Assembly: GCF_000411255.1 (NCBI RefSeq)
Contig: NZ_KE150412.1
Coordinates: forward strand, 2,342,310-2,406,309
Direction: 5' to 3'
Length of the DNA: 64,000 bases
Source of the DNA: Paenibacillus sp. HGH0039
GTDB lineage: Bacteria > Bacillota > Bacilli > Paenibacillales > NBRC-103111
Shown piece by piece: positions 55,851 to 64,000 of the stretch; the stretch's first letter is position 1; each line of letters starts with the position of its first letter. A model generated the notes under the pieces. The model had not been told where the DNA came from. It searched no databases and saw only the letters and a program-made list of their open reading frames with translations. The position numbers and the translations under genes were made by a program.

Positions 55851-57166
55851 AGCAGTCCGTCCTTCATCGCCCGGTAAACGAGCTGGGAGAACAGGCTGTT
55901 CGACCACGCGAACCAGGTTCTGGTGAACGTGTTCGGATCATCGGCATGGAAGCCCTCGTGCATAAAGCCCGTATCCGCGTCGGTCGCTTCCAGCATCGCG
56001 ATCATCTCCAGCTTCTCCTCCGTCGTCGTGGCGGTCAGTCCCTGCATGGACAAAGCCATATGCCAGATATAGCCCGGAGGGGTGTGCGGGCTTCCGATTC
56101 CTTTTGCCGCGGTCCCTTCGTAGTAGAACGGATTTTCTTTGCTGAGGGCGAAGCGTCTCGTATTCTGGTAGATAGGATCGTCCGCATTCACATACCCGAG
56201 GTACGGAATGGACATGAGTCCCGGCGTACCCGCATCGTCCATCAGGCAGTAGTTGCCGAAGCCGTCCGTCTCGTACGCGTAAATCGGTCCGAATTCGGGG
56301 TGACGGTAAATGCCGTACAGTTGAATCCCGTGGTCGATATCGGCTTCAAGGTCTTTCAGCTCTTTCAGGAACTCCATATCGCGGAAAACCCATTCGGCGA
56401 ATTCCTGCATATGGCGAAGCGCCACCACGGCGAACATATTGGCCGGAATGTTGTAATGGAAGTCGCAGGCGTCGTCGCTGGAACGGAAGCCGGACCAGAC
56501 CATGCCCGTATAATTGACCGGCATCCCCAGGCCGCTGTTGCGGAGCGAATCGGTCGGAATCCCGTTGTCGCGCGTGAAGCGGTAAGGAGATTGTTCGAAG
56601 TGGCGCTGCTCGGTTTTGAACAGCTCGACGATTTTACGCATCGCGCCTTTAAAGCCCGCATCGAAAATGTCCGTCCGTTCGGTTTCCTTCCAGTACGCGT
56701 AGGCCAGACGCATCGAGAAGCAAAGCGAATCGAGCTCGAATTTACGCTCCCACACCCATGGGGACATGTCCGTAATGTCGGTGGTGTTCCAGTGCCAGTC
56801 GTTGGCGGATTCGTTGAACGCGTTCGCATACGGGTCGATATGGATGTAAGCGATATGGCGCTTGATCAGGCCGCCGATAATACGCTGCAGATCCTTGTCT
56901 TCTTTGGCAAAAGGCACATATTGGATCACCTGCTCGACCGAATCTCGCAGCCAGGAGGCCGGGATGTCTCCGGTAATGACGAAGGTGGTGCCGTCATCCA
57001 GCAGTTTCGTCGTCGTTTCCAGCGTGTTCGGGAAACAGTTCTTGAACAGTTGAAGAAGCTTCGGGCGGTGCGCCAGCTTCACTTCGGCTTCCTTCAATAC
57101 TTCCTGAATGGCCTGCGGGAGCTCCAGCTTAGGCATCGGAATTTTGGGCAGTCTGAATTGTTCCAT
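55847..57166 (-). CDS. GH125 exo-alpha-1,6-mannosidase
   Basis: A 439-residue protein of the metal-independent (alpha/alpha)6-barrel family GH125. Family blocks: 'VITGDIPASWLRDSVEQVIQ', 'YANAFNESANDWHWNTTDIT', 'VWERKFELDSLCFSMRLAYA', 'VNYTGMVWSGFRSSDDAC' and 'NPFYYEGTAAKGIGSPHTPP'. The enzymes cleave terminal alpha-1,6-mannose by inversion. No signal peptide, so it works on imported oligosaccharides. GGAGG lies ten bases before the ATG. It is coupled to the downstream hydrolase. Confidence 0.95.
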   Translation of the reverse strand: MEQFRLPKIPMPKLELPQAIQEVLKEAEVKLAHRPKLLQLFKNCFPNTLETTTKLLDDGTTFVITGDIPASWLRDSVEQVIQYVPFAKEDKDLQRIIGGLIKRHIAYIHIDPYANAFNESANDWHWNTTDITDMSPWVWERKFELDSLCFSMRLAYAYWKETERTDIFDAGFKGAMRKIVELFKTEQRHFEQSPYRFTRDNGIPTDSLRNSGLGMPVNYTGMVWSGFRSSDDACDFHYNIPANMFAVVALRHMQEFAEWVFRDMEFLKELKDLEADIDHGIQLYGIYRHPEFGPIYAYETDGFGNYCLMDDAGTPGLMSIPYLGYVNADDPIYQNTRRFALSKENPFYYEGTAAKGIGSPHTPPGYIWHMALSMQGLTATTTEEKLEMIAMLEATDADTGFMHEGFHADDPNTFTRTWFAWSNSLFSQLVYRAMKDGLL

Positions 57167-57360
57167 GGCTTCGGTTCCTCCAATAATTTCCCAGTTTGTC
57201 TGCTAGTTTACTCGATTTATCACGTTTCTTATATGTGTAGGTTTTGACCCGGTATGTCGCTTCTGCTCTTAAGCTGCGAAAAGTGGTACCGGGCGGGCGT
57301 TCCGCTCTCCATGCAGGAGCGGCCCCGCAGGCTGCAGGGCCGTTATGCACTGCGCTCGGC

Positions 57361-58281
57361 CTATTCTTTTACGGCGCCGATCGTCAGGCCTTGAATGAAG
57401 TAACGCTGGAAGAACGGATACGCGAGAATGATCGGTCCGGTCGCCAGGACGACCATTGCCATCCGGGACGTATCCTGCGGCAGCGACTGCAGCACGCCCA
57501 TCCCGAGCGACGGGTTGTTCGTGTTCTGCAGCAGAAACTGCATGCTGTTCTCGATCCGCATCAGCATCGATTGGAGCGGAACCAGCTTCGGATCGTCGAT
57601 GTACAGAAGCGCGTTGAACCAGTCGTTCCAGTAGCCCAGCGTACTGAACAGGCCGATCGTCGCCATACCGGGCAGAGCCAGCGGCATGACGAGCTTGTAG
57701 AAGATCTGGAATTCGCCCGCGCCGTCGATTTTACCGGATTCGACAATCGCGTCCGGCACCGAGGTGCTGAAGAACGTCCGCATAATCATGATGTAGAAGG
57801 CGTTCCCCGCCAAGGGCAGAATGAGCGCCCAGAGCGAATCTTTCATGCCGAGCAGTTGGGTTACGACGATATACGTCGGTACCATACCGCCGTTGAACAG
57901 CATCGTGAAGAAAGCGAAAAATCCGAAGAAATTGCGGTATTTGAACGTTTTACGCGAAATGGCATAAGCGAACAGCGCCGTCATGATGACGGAGATAACG
58001 GTCCCGACAATTGTGACGAGAATCGTGACGCCATACGAGCGGAGAAGCTGATCGCCCGCTTTGAACAAATAGCGGTAAGCCTCCAGGCTCCATTTTTCCG
58101 GGATAAGCTGATAGCCGTTGGCGGCCAGTGTCGTTTCATCCGTGAAGGAGATGATCGTAACGAACAGGAACGGAAAGACGCAGGCAAAAGCGAACAAGGC
58201 TGCAATCAAGTTAAAGACAACGTTCCAGACGGTTGGGAGCTGATGAAAATCGCGGCTTTTTTTTCTCGTTTGGGCTTGCAC
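57361..58281 (-). CDS. Sugar ABC transporter permease (YtcP/LplC type)
   Basis: A permease of about 306 residues with six helices and the conserved binding-protein-dependent motif region 'IVESGKIDGAGEFQIFYKLV' (EAA loop) followed by 'MPLALPGMATIGLFSTLGYW'. The start is GTG at 58281, eight bases after AAAGGGGGAA; an in-frame TTG at 58287 is too close. It pairs with the LplB-type permease 30 bases upstream. Confidence 0.93.
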   Translation of the reverse strand: MQAQTRKKSRDFHQLPTVWNVVFNLIAALFAFACVFPFLFVTIISFTDETTLAANGYQLIPEKWSLEAYRYLFKAGDQLLRSYGVTILVTIVGTVISVIMTALFAYAISRKTFKYRNFFGFFAFFTMLFNGGMVPTYIVVTQLLGMKDSLWALILPLAGNAFYIMIMRTFFSTSVPDAIVESGKIDGAGEFQIFYKLVMPLALPGMATIGLFSTLGYWNDWFNALLYIDDPKLVPLQSMLMRIENSMQFLLQNTNNPSLGMGVLQSLPQDTSRMAMVVLATGPIILAYPFFQRYFIQGLTIGAVKE

Positions 58282-58311
58282 AACCAATTCCCCCTTTCAC
58301 ATGCTGATCTC

Positions 58312-59250
58312 TTAGAACAAGGCATTCTCTTTGTTGAATTTGCGTACGATGTAGTTCGAGGTAATGACGAGAATAAAGCCGACCAGGGACTGGTAAAGAC
58401 CTGCGGCGGTACTCATGCCGATTTCACCGGTCGTTTTGAGGCCGCGGTATACATACGTGTCGATAACGTTCGTCACGGAGTAGAGCGTGCCCGAATCTCT
58501 CGGAACCTGATAGAAGAGACCGAAGTCGGCATAGAAAATGCGGCCGATCGCCAGCAGCGTCAGAATCGTCATCAGCGGCTTCAGCATCGGGATCGTAATG
58601 TGGATGATCTGCTGCCATTTGCTTGCGCCGTCGATCATGGCTGCTTCGTACAAGGATTTGTCGATCCCCATGATAGCGGCCAGGTAAACGACGCTGTTGT
58701 AGCCGACGGACTTCCACAGGAACACCAGGATGATAATCAGCGGCCAGTATGTCGGGTTGTTGTACCACTGGGTAGGATCTACGCCGAACATGGCGCCGAC
58801 TTTATTCACGAGACCTTTGTCGAAGCTGAGGAAGCTGAATACGAAATAGCCGACGATGACCCAGGACAGAAAGTACGGGAGGAACATGCCGGTCTGATAT
58901 ATTTTGGCGAGCCGTTTATTGACGATTTCGGATAGAACGATAGCCAGCAGGACCGCAAGGACCAGGCCGACGATAATAAATACGGAGTTATAGAGCAAAG
59001 TATTGCGCGTAATGATGTAAGCGTCGTTCGTACTGAACAGGAACTTGAAGTTTTGCAGGCCGACCCACTTGCTTTCGACTATGCTGGCCCAGAAGCCGTC
59101 CCGGCTGTACCGGTATTGTTTGAACGCAACGACCATACCTGCCATCGGCAGATAGGAGAAGAACAGGAACCAGATCGTGCCTGGCAGTACCATGAGAAGG
59201 AGTGCTTTGTTTTTGTTGATGTCTTTGAAGAAATTCGTAATCCTTGTCAC
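58312..59250 (-). CDS. Sugar ABC transporter permease (LplB type)
   Basis: A 312-residue permease with six helices and the EAA loop 'LYEAAMIDGASKWQQIIHIT'. 'MVLPGTIWFLFFSYLPMAGM' is the typical first helix of LplB-like permeases, which import oligosaccharides. The start is GTG after a GGGGT-type site. No ATPase is encoded in the locus, so a shared MsmX-like ATPase probably drives it (known for this family). Confidence 0.93.
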   Translation of the reverse strand: MTRITNFFKDINKNKALLLMVLPGTIWFLFFSYLPMAGMVVAFKQYRYSRDGFWASIVESKWVGLQNFKFLFSTNDAYIITRNTLLYNSVFIIVGLVLAVLLAIVLSEIVNKRLAKIYQTGMFLPYFLSWVIVGYFVFSFLSFDKGLVNKVGAMFGVDPTQWYNNPTYWPLIIILVFLWKSVGYNSVVYLAAIMGIDKSLYEAAMIDGASKWQQIIHITIPMLKPLMTILTLLAIGRIFYADFGLFYQVPRDSGTLYSVTNVIDTYVYRGLKTTGEIGMSTAAGLYQSLVGFILVITSNYIVRKFNKENALF

Positions 59251-59303
59251 ACCCTATCACCCCTTTTGAGAAATAATTCGAAGCCGGTAACGCTTGTGAG
59301 CAT

Positions 59304-59336
59304 AAAAAATCAGGCGAATGCGGGAAACATTCGCCT
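59304..59336 (-). terminator. Intra-operon hairpin after the binding-protein gene
   Basis: AGGCGAATG pairs perfectly with CATTCGCCT and is followed by GATTTTTT on the minus strand. It lies between the binding-protein gene and the permeases, where partial termination would keep binding protein in excess. Confidence 0.75.
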
Positions 59337-59354
59337 AATCCGATTCTGATTCTC

Positions 59355-60818
59355 TTACTTCTTGGAAGCTTTCCACTCGTCGATTTGACGCTGAGCTTCC
59401 GCCATAATTTTATCCAGGCCCGCAGCTTTCATTTTCTCGTTAGCTTGCGGCAGGTATTGATTCGGATCTACCGTACCGGTCATCAGTGAAGTCCAGAAAG
59501 CTTCCTTCACGTTCTGTACGGCGGCGATTTCAGTTGTCACTTTCGAAGTGTCGAAGTTAAAGCCGAGCAGCGGAGCCGGTTTGCCCGCATCGTTAAACTT
59601 CTTGAACTCGTCCCACTTGTTGGCAGGGTCTTCTTTGTTCAGGTACGTGATAATAACGCTGCCGAGCGAGAAGGTCGGCATGTCGTAGTTCTTCGCATCC
59701 GGAAGGTTTTCCATCACGTTGTCGCCGACTTTCTTGTAGTGCACGCCTTCGATACCGGAATCAACCATGTTGCGGAGCTTCGGATCGGTATTCAGCAGGT
59801 TCAGGAATTCCATCGCTTTCTCCGGATACTTGGAGTTGGCGGAGATCGCCTGCATGGAGCCCATTACGGACCAGTTGAAGATAGTGGACGGACCGGCCGG
59901 AGTCGATACAACCGGATAGCCGTAGCTTGCGGACCATTGGTTGTCGGCGAAAGGCTGGTTGGTCGCTTTGTCCGCGAACCATTTGCCCGTTGCTTGAACG
60001 TCGCTCAGCGAGTTCAGTGTAGCCGCTTCAGTCGGGATGTAGCCGGCTTTATAGTACTTGTTCATCGTTTGAAGCGCCTGCTTCATTTCAGGTGTATCAA
60101 AAACGTTAACGACTTTCAGATCCGTGCTGTCGAGCTTGACGGCCATCGGCATTTTTTCGATGACGTAGTCGTAAGGAACGTACAGACCGAAGTTTTTGTC
60201 CGCCGCCAGCGGGAATACGTTCGGTTCTTTTTCCTTGATCGTTTTGAGCAGCGGCTCCAGGCTTTCCAGCGTGTTCACGTTGGTGATATCCAGGTTGTAC
60301 TTGTCGAGCAGCTGCTTGTTGAAGCGCCATACTTCCTGTGCCGGAAGCTCTTTGTTAGCCGGAATCCCGTAGTTGTGTCCGTCTACTTTGGAGCCTTCGA
60401 GGAACGCCGGGTCGAGAGCGTCTTTAATGCCTTTGCCTTGTTTATTCAAGAGGTCGTCGATTGCCAGGAATGCGCCTTTTCTTGCATTCTGGACATAATC
60501 GAATGCCCACGAAGAGGTGAACATGATATCGATCGGCTCACCGGAAGCGGCCATAACTTGCATCTTCTGCGAGTAGTCGCCGAAATCGATTTGTCTCATT
60601 TTGACGGTAACGCCGATTTTCTCTTTCGTGTACTTGCTGACTTCTTCCATGACGCGGTCCGTGTCTTTCTGCGGAGTCCCGATCGTGTACCAGATCAGTT
60701 CTACCGGCTTATCGGACGTTCCCTCGCCTTGTTTGCTGTCGCCGCAGGCGCTGAGCACCAGAGTAAACGTAAGCAGCATGGCAAGTACGACAGCCAGACT
60801 TTTCTTGCTTCTGTTCAT
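59355..60818 (-). CDS. Oligosaccharide-binding lipoprotein (extracellular solute-binding, family 1)
   Basis: A 487-residue lipoprotein. The signal peptide ends in 'TLVLSACGD' (Cys ~26). The mature part has 'VELIWYTIGTPQKDTDRVME', 'IDIMFTSSWAFDYVQNARKG' and 'NSKYPEKAMEFLNLLNTDP', typical of LplA-type binding proteins. GGGGAGG lies eight bases before the ATG. It is the first gene of the transport and hydrolase operon and probably captures mannose-containing oligosaccharides. Confidence 0.93.
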   Translation of the reverse strand: MNRSKKSLAVVLAMLLTFTLVLSACGDSKQGEGTSDKPVELIWYTIGTPQKDTDRVMEEVSKYTKEKIGVTVKMRQIDFGDYSQKMQVMAASGEPIDIMFTSSWAFDYVQNARKGAFLAIDDLLNKQGKGIKDALDPAFLEGSKVDGHNYGIPANKELPAQEVWRFNKQLLDKYNLDITNVNTLESLEPLLKTIKEKEPNVFPLAADKNFGLYVPYDYVIEKMPMAVKLDSTDLKVVNVFDTPEMKQALQTMNKYYKAGYIPTEAATLNSLSDVQATGKWFADKATNQPFADNQWSASYGYPVVSTPAGPSTIFNWSVMGSMQAISANSKYPEKAMEFLNLLNTDPKLRNMVDSGIEGVHYKKVGDNVMENLPDAKNYDMPTFSLGSVIITYLNKEDPANKWDEFKKFNDAGKPAPLLGFNFDTSKVTTEIAAVQNVKEAFWTSLMTGTVDPNQYLPQANEKMKAAGLDKIMAEAQRQIDEWKASKK

Positions 60819-60984
60819 GTGTGTATCCTCCCCTTTAATAAATCCGCCATCTCTGCACGAACAGGGCAGACGGCTTTTCTACGCGATCTTCTGCTCTATT
60901 CATTGTGCGGAACCGGGAAATGCCCTATGCATGGGGCTTTAGGCCGCTGTCCGCTTGCTTCGAGGACTATCTTTACTGTACGTG

Positions 60985-60999
60985 ATGAAAGCAGTTTCA
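60985..60999. promoter_or_regulatory. Candidate cre site (CcpA) upstream of the mannoside operon
   Basis: ATGAAAGCAGTTTCA differs from the cre consensus WTGNAANCGNWNNCW only at the central G. It lies 167 bases before the binding-protein ATG, next to a TTGAAA that could be a -35. Repression by preferred sugars is expected for such a locus. Confidence 0.45.
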
Positions 61000-61063
61000 A
61001 ATAGAAGAGAAATTAAAGTTATCGTGTCTAAAATAAAGAAAAGAGACCGCCCGCGGCCATCCG

Positions 61064-62584
61064 CTAGAGCAGTCCCTTGAAATCGGTAGGTGATATTCCC
61101 ACATATTTCTTGAATTGTTTGTAAAAGTAACCCGTTTCCCAGTAGCCCACATTCCGGGCGATTTCGTGCACTTTCAGATGGGTCGTTTTCAGCTGTTCCT
61201 TCGCCTTCTCGATCCGGTATTTGTTGATGTATTCCGTAAAGGTTTCGCCGGTCTCCCTGTGGAACAACTGGCCCAGATAGACGGGATGGATATTGTACAG
61301 CGCGCCCAGCGCTTTCAGCGAGAGCTCTTCGGCATACGATTCGTGGATGTAATTGAGCACCTGCTGGACAACCGGGCTCTTGATATCCCGGACCAGCGAA
61401 TCGACCGTAAGCCCCGCCACGTCCTGGACGGCCTTGATCAGCTCGCGCAGGGTGCCCGCCTGCCGCACTTTCTCGAAACCTTCCTTGTACAGCTCGGTTT
61501 CCTCCACGTGCTTGATCTCTTTCAGCGCCATTTTGAAAAGAATAATGACTTCCATGGCGATATCCTGAATGTCCCCGGGGGTGACACCCTCCAGCGTCTG
61601 CATCTCCTCGAAATCCTCTTCGATGCGCAGGAGCAGCTTCTCCCGGTCTTTGGCCATGATCAGCTTCGTATACTCGCTCCAGTCAATCGGGAACTTCGCT
61701 TTCCCCGCGTCTTTGCCCGAAGGCAGGTCGCTGTAGTCGATGAGGCCGTGCTCCGGATAGAGCAGGAAATATTCCTGCGCCTTCTTCGCGTGCCGGTAGC
61801 CGAGCGGCGCCTGATCGGGGAGCGGCTGCACGCTTCCGATGGAGGTGCGGATGGGCTGGTACGTCGTGAGCCGGTCCAGCAGTTCTTCAATCGTGCCGAT
61901 CATCTCGCGCTTGCCTTCTTCGGGATCGTCCATCACGAAAAGGATCACGAGGTCTCCGTCCACATCCCGGAACGGGATGATCGACTCGTTGTATTTCATC
62001 TGCCGCGAAATCAGCTCGAACACCTGGACGAAGTTCTCTTCGAGCCGCATAACCGCGGCGGCCATATACGGCTTGTCCATCTCGATGCCGAGCAGATCGG
62101 CCCGCTCCCTGTACTCGCCGGACGCAATCTGACCCGTCAGCCAGCGGTGCATCATGTTATCTTTCAAAATCTGTACGCCGTATTCGTTGAACAAGCGTTC
62201 GGATTTTGAAGCGTTCAGTTTCTCCACCGTATTGTCCAGTGTCGCTTTCAGCTCGTCCAGATTAATCGGCTTCAGCAAATAATTTTCGATGCCGAGCCGG
62301 ATGCATTCTTTCAAATACACAAAATCGTTAAACCCGCTGAGGACCACCACCTTCAGGTCGGGATGAAACTCCCGCGCCCCGCGGATCAGATCGAGCCCGT
62401 TCATAACCGGCATCGATATGTCCGTGATCAGGAGATCCACCGACGTTTTCTTCAACGCCTCCAGCGCCTCCCGGCCGTTCTCGGCCTGGCCCACAATTTC
62501 GAGCCCGAACGAGGACCAGTCTATGATATCGTAAAGCCCTTCGATAATGAACGGCTCGTCATCCACCAGAAATACTCTATACAT
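61064..62584 (-). CDS. Response regulator with AraC-type DNA-binding domain (YesN-like)
   Basis: A 506-residue regulator. The receiver (1-120) has the acidic pair in 'VFLVDDEPF' and the phospho-Asp in 'DLLITDISMPVMNG'. A long middle region has no recognised motif. The C-terminal ~100 residues are an AraC helix-turn-helix pair ('LKALGALYNIHPVYLGQLFH' and 'VGYWETGYFYKQFKKYVG'). It overlaps the sensor kinase gene by eight bases and lies upstream of the transport operon, its likely target. Confidence 0.95.
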   Translation of the reverse strand: MYRVFLVDDEPFIIEGLYDIIDWSSFGLEIVGQAENGREALEALKKTSVDLLITDISMPVMNGLDLIRGAREFHPDLKVVVLSGFNDFVYLKECIRLGIENYLLKPINLDELKATLDNTVEKLNASKSERLFNEYGVQILKDNMMHRWLTGQIASGEYRERADLLGIEMDKPYMAAAVMRLEENFVQVFELISRQMKYNESIIPFRDVDGDLVILFVMDDPEEGKREMIGTIEELLDRLTTYQPIRTSIGSVQPLPDQAPLGYRHAKKAQEYFLLYPEHGLIDYSDLPSGKDAGKAKFPIDWSEYTKLIMAKDREKLLLRIEEDFEEMQTLEGVTPGDIQDIAMEVIILFKMALKEIKHVEETELYKEGFEKVRQAGTLRELIKAVQDVAGLTVDSLVRDIKSPVVQQVLNYIHESYAEELSLKALGALYNIHPVYLGQLFHRETGETFTEYINKYRIEKAKEQLKTTHLKVHEIARNVGYWETGYFYKQFKKYVGISPTDFKGLL

Positions 62585-64000
62585 GGGCCGCCTCCTGTCC
62601 CTCTGCGCCGGGATAACGGACGATTACCGTCGTACCTTGTCCCGGCTTGCTGTGAAGTTCAATCCCGTATTCGCTCCCGTACTGCAGCTTCAGCCTTTCG
62701 TGAACGCTCCTCAGACCGAACGATTCGCCTTCCGTCTCCTCCCGGTCCAGCTTCTCCGTGATCTCGGCCAGCTTCTCTTCCGTCATGCCGTTGCCGTTAT
62801 CCTCCACCCGGACCCGGACGAATCCGCCCTCTTCGCCGATCGTGATCGTCAGGCGGTTATCCTTGCGGTCGCTGCGGATTCCGTGAACGACGTAGTTCTC
62901 GATGATCGGCTGCAGGGACATTTTCAAAACCTGAACGTGCGCCAAGTCCCGCTCCCACACGATTTCGTACGAAAAACGGTCCTTGTACCGGATACGGAAA
63001 AGCTCCAAATACATCCGGCACGCCTCGACTTCGTCCTTCATCGTATAAATCGTCTTCTGCTGCACGAAACTTTTGAATAGCACGGACAAGCTGTAAATCA
63101 TCTCGCCGACATCGCTGGCCCCTTGGGACAGCGCCCTCATCCGGATCACCTCCAGTGTGTTATAGAGGAAGTGCGGATTGATCCGGGCCTGGAGCGCGGT
63201 CAGCTCGGTATGCTTCTGCTTGATCTCCGCCTTGTACACGCGGTCGATGTAGTTGTTCAGCTCGTCCAGCATATCGTTAAAGCTTTTGGAAATCTGCCCG
63301 AGCTCATCTTCGCGCGTATCGCGGATCCGGGCTTTCAGGTCTCCCCGCTTCACCCGCCGCGTAAACTGGATGATCCGGTTCGTCCGCTTCGCGAAGTTCA
63401 TAATGAACAGCGACGGAATGAGGATCGCGAACAGAATAGCAATCGCGCTGACGAGCAGGATCGTATTGCGCAGGCCCCGGTAGGAAGCCGCAATCTCTTC
63501 CTTGGGCGCGGCCCCCATGACGATAAAGCCGCCCCGGCTCTGCGTCAGTTTCGTCAAATACATGCCGTTTTGCAGCGTGCCCGTATCATACAAGCTGTTG
63601 ATCCTGTCGGTGTAGGGAAACTTCTTCCCGTAGTATTGCCCGGAAGAATCAAACATCACATCCCCGTCGGGGGTCATGACGAAGATGGTCCCTTTCAAAT
63701 CCGGCTTGTAGCTTTCGAGAGCCCGGACTATCCCGTCCGAATTGAAATAAAGAAGCAGCTGCCCGATATTTTTGAGCGAGTATTTATCGTTAACCGGTAC
63801 GCGGATGGAATACAGCCTGGGGTCCCACTGGTTCAGCGTCTTGCGCATCCAGACGTTCGGCGGGGCAATCGTGCGGGTCTCCTGCGCCATAATGTCCGGA
63901 ATGTAGGAACGCGAAGCGTTCGTGGAAATCAGCTTGCTCAGCCGGTTGGAATTGTACGTGTAGAGATACTGCTCCTCCGCGCTGTAGAGCATGAGATTCT
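62577..64000 (-). CDS. Sensor histidine kinase (YesM-like), N-terminus outside the window
   Basis: The C-terminal ~474 residues of a membrane sensor kinase; the gene continues past the window edge. Seen in order: part of an extracellular dCache-like sensor domain, a transmembrane helix ('NTILLVSAIAILFAILIPSL'), a HAMP domain, the His_kinase motif 'ALQARINPHFLYNTLEVIRM' with the phospho-His, and an ATPase domain with 'VEDNGNGMTEEKL' and 'FGLRSVHERLKLQYG'. Such kinases sense sugars, often via a binding protein, and phosphorylate YesN-type regulators. Confidence 0.93.
   Translation of the reverse strand, partial: NLMLYSAEEQYLYTYNSNRLSKLISTNASRSYIPDIMAQETRTIAPPNVWMRKTLNQWDPRLYSIRVPVNDKYSLKNIGQLLLYFNSDGIVRALESYKPDLKGTIFVMTPDGDVMFDSSGQYYGKKFPYTDRINSLYDTGTLQNGMYLTKLTQSRGGFIVMGAAPKEEIAASYRGLRNTILLVSAIAILFAILIPSLFIMNFAKRTNRIIQFTRRVKRGDLKARIRDTREDELGQISKSFNDMLDELNNYIDRVYKAEIKQKHTELTALQARINPHFLYNTLEVIRMRALSQGASDVGEMIYSLSVLFKSFVQQKTIYTMKDEVEACRMYLELFRIRYKDRFSYEIVWERDLAHVQVLKMSLQPIIENYVVHGIRSDRKDNRLTITIGEEGGFVRVRVEDNGNGMTEEKLAEITEKLDREETEGESFGLRSVHERLKLQYGSEYGIELHSKPGQGTTVIVRYPGAEGQEAAHV

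Overview
The window looks like chromosome from an aerobic, endospore-forming Firmicute of the Paenibacillus type. This is inferred from moderately high GC content, strong AGGAGG-type ribosome binding sites, a caa3 oxidase operon, spore proteins (YhcN/YlaJ lipoprotein, CotF-like coat proteins, a YteA-type zinc-finger protein), a TPP-riboswitch thiamine operon, and LplB/YtcP-type sugar transport next to YesM/YesN regulators. I see no rRNA, tRNA, CRISPR array, transposase or prophage.

Layout. 0.1-5.5 kb: ctaC-ctaD-ctaE-ctaF-ctaG-ctaM, a caa3 cytochrome c oxidase operon on the minus strand. 5.7-10 kb: a sporulation lipoprotein, a DEAD-box RNA helicase with a very long Arg/Gly tail, and a CvfC-like HEAT protein. 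10-16.6 kb: an M48 protease, a metallo-hydrolase gene broken by one amber codon, an oxidoreductase, membrane and small proteins, and two spore-coat genes. 16.7-23.8 kb: the thiamine operon (riboswitch, then tenI-thiO-thiS-thiG-thiD-thiE-thiC). 24-28.2 kb: a YteA-like protein, a zinc-ribbon protein, and a nanE-DUF4127 operon. 28.4-34.2 kb: a 1925-residue soluble hybrid histidine kinase built on eight near-identical 92-residue poly-HAMP units. 35-40.1 kb: a ROK sugar kinase, a PAP2 phosphatase, a CstR-type persulfide-regulated rhodanese operon with a perfect palindromic operator, a cluster of DnaA-box-like sites, a DinB protein and a WYL regulator. 40.2-43.7 kb: an MFS exporter and an AT-rich secreted beta-propeller protein. 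43.7-47.6 kb: a Fur-box-controlled siderophore importer (YclNOPQ type). 47.6-49.5 kb: an AT-rich, foreign-looking patch with a second DinB protein and a cupin. 49.6-64 kb: a mannoside-utilisation locus (GH38, an unassigned clan-A hydrolase, GH125, two permeases, a binding lipoprotein) with a YesN/YesM two-component system whose kinase runs off the window end.

Points of most interest are the poly-HAMP kinase, the CstR/rhodanese operon (operator, an inactive-looking membrane rhodanese, and a second rhodanese with a nonsense codon), the DnaA-box cluster, an unclassified three-way-junction RNA-like element near 12.6 kb, and the 3' remnant of a second alpha-mannosidase gene at 48.8 kb. Two genes carry single in-frame stop codons while the rest of their frames stay intact, so they are either very recent pseudogenes or sequencing errors. 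All functions are read from sequence motifs and recalled family features; no database search was run.
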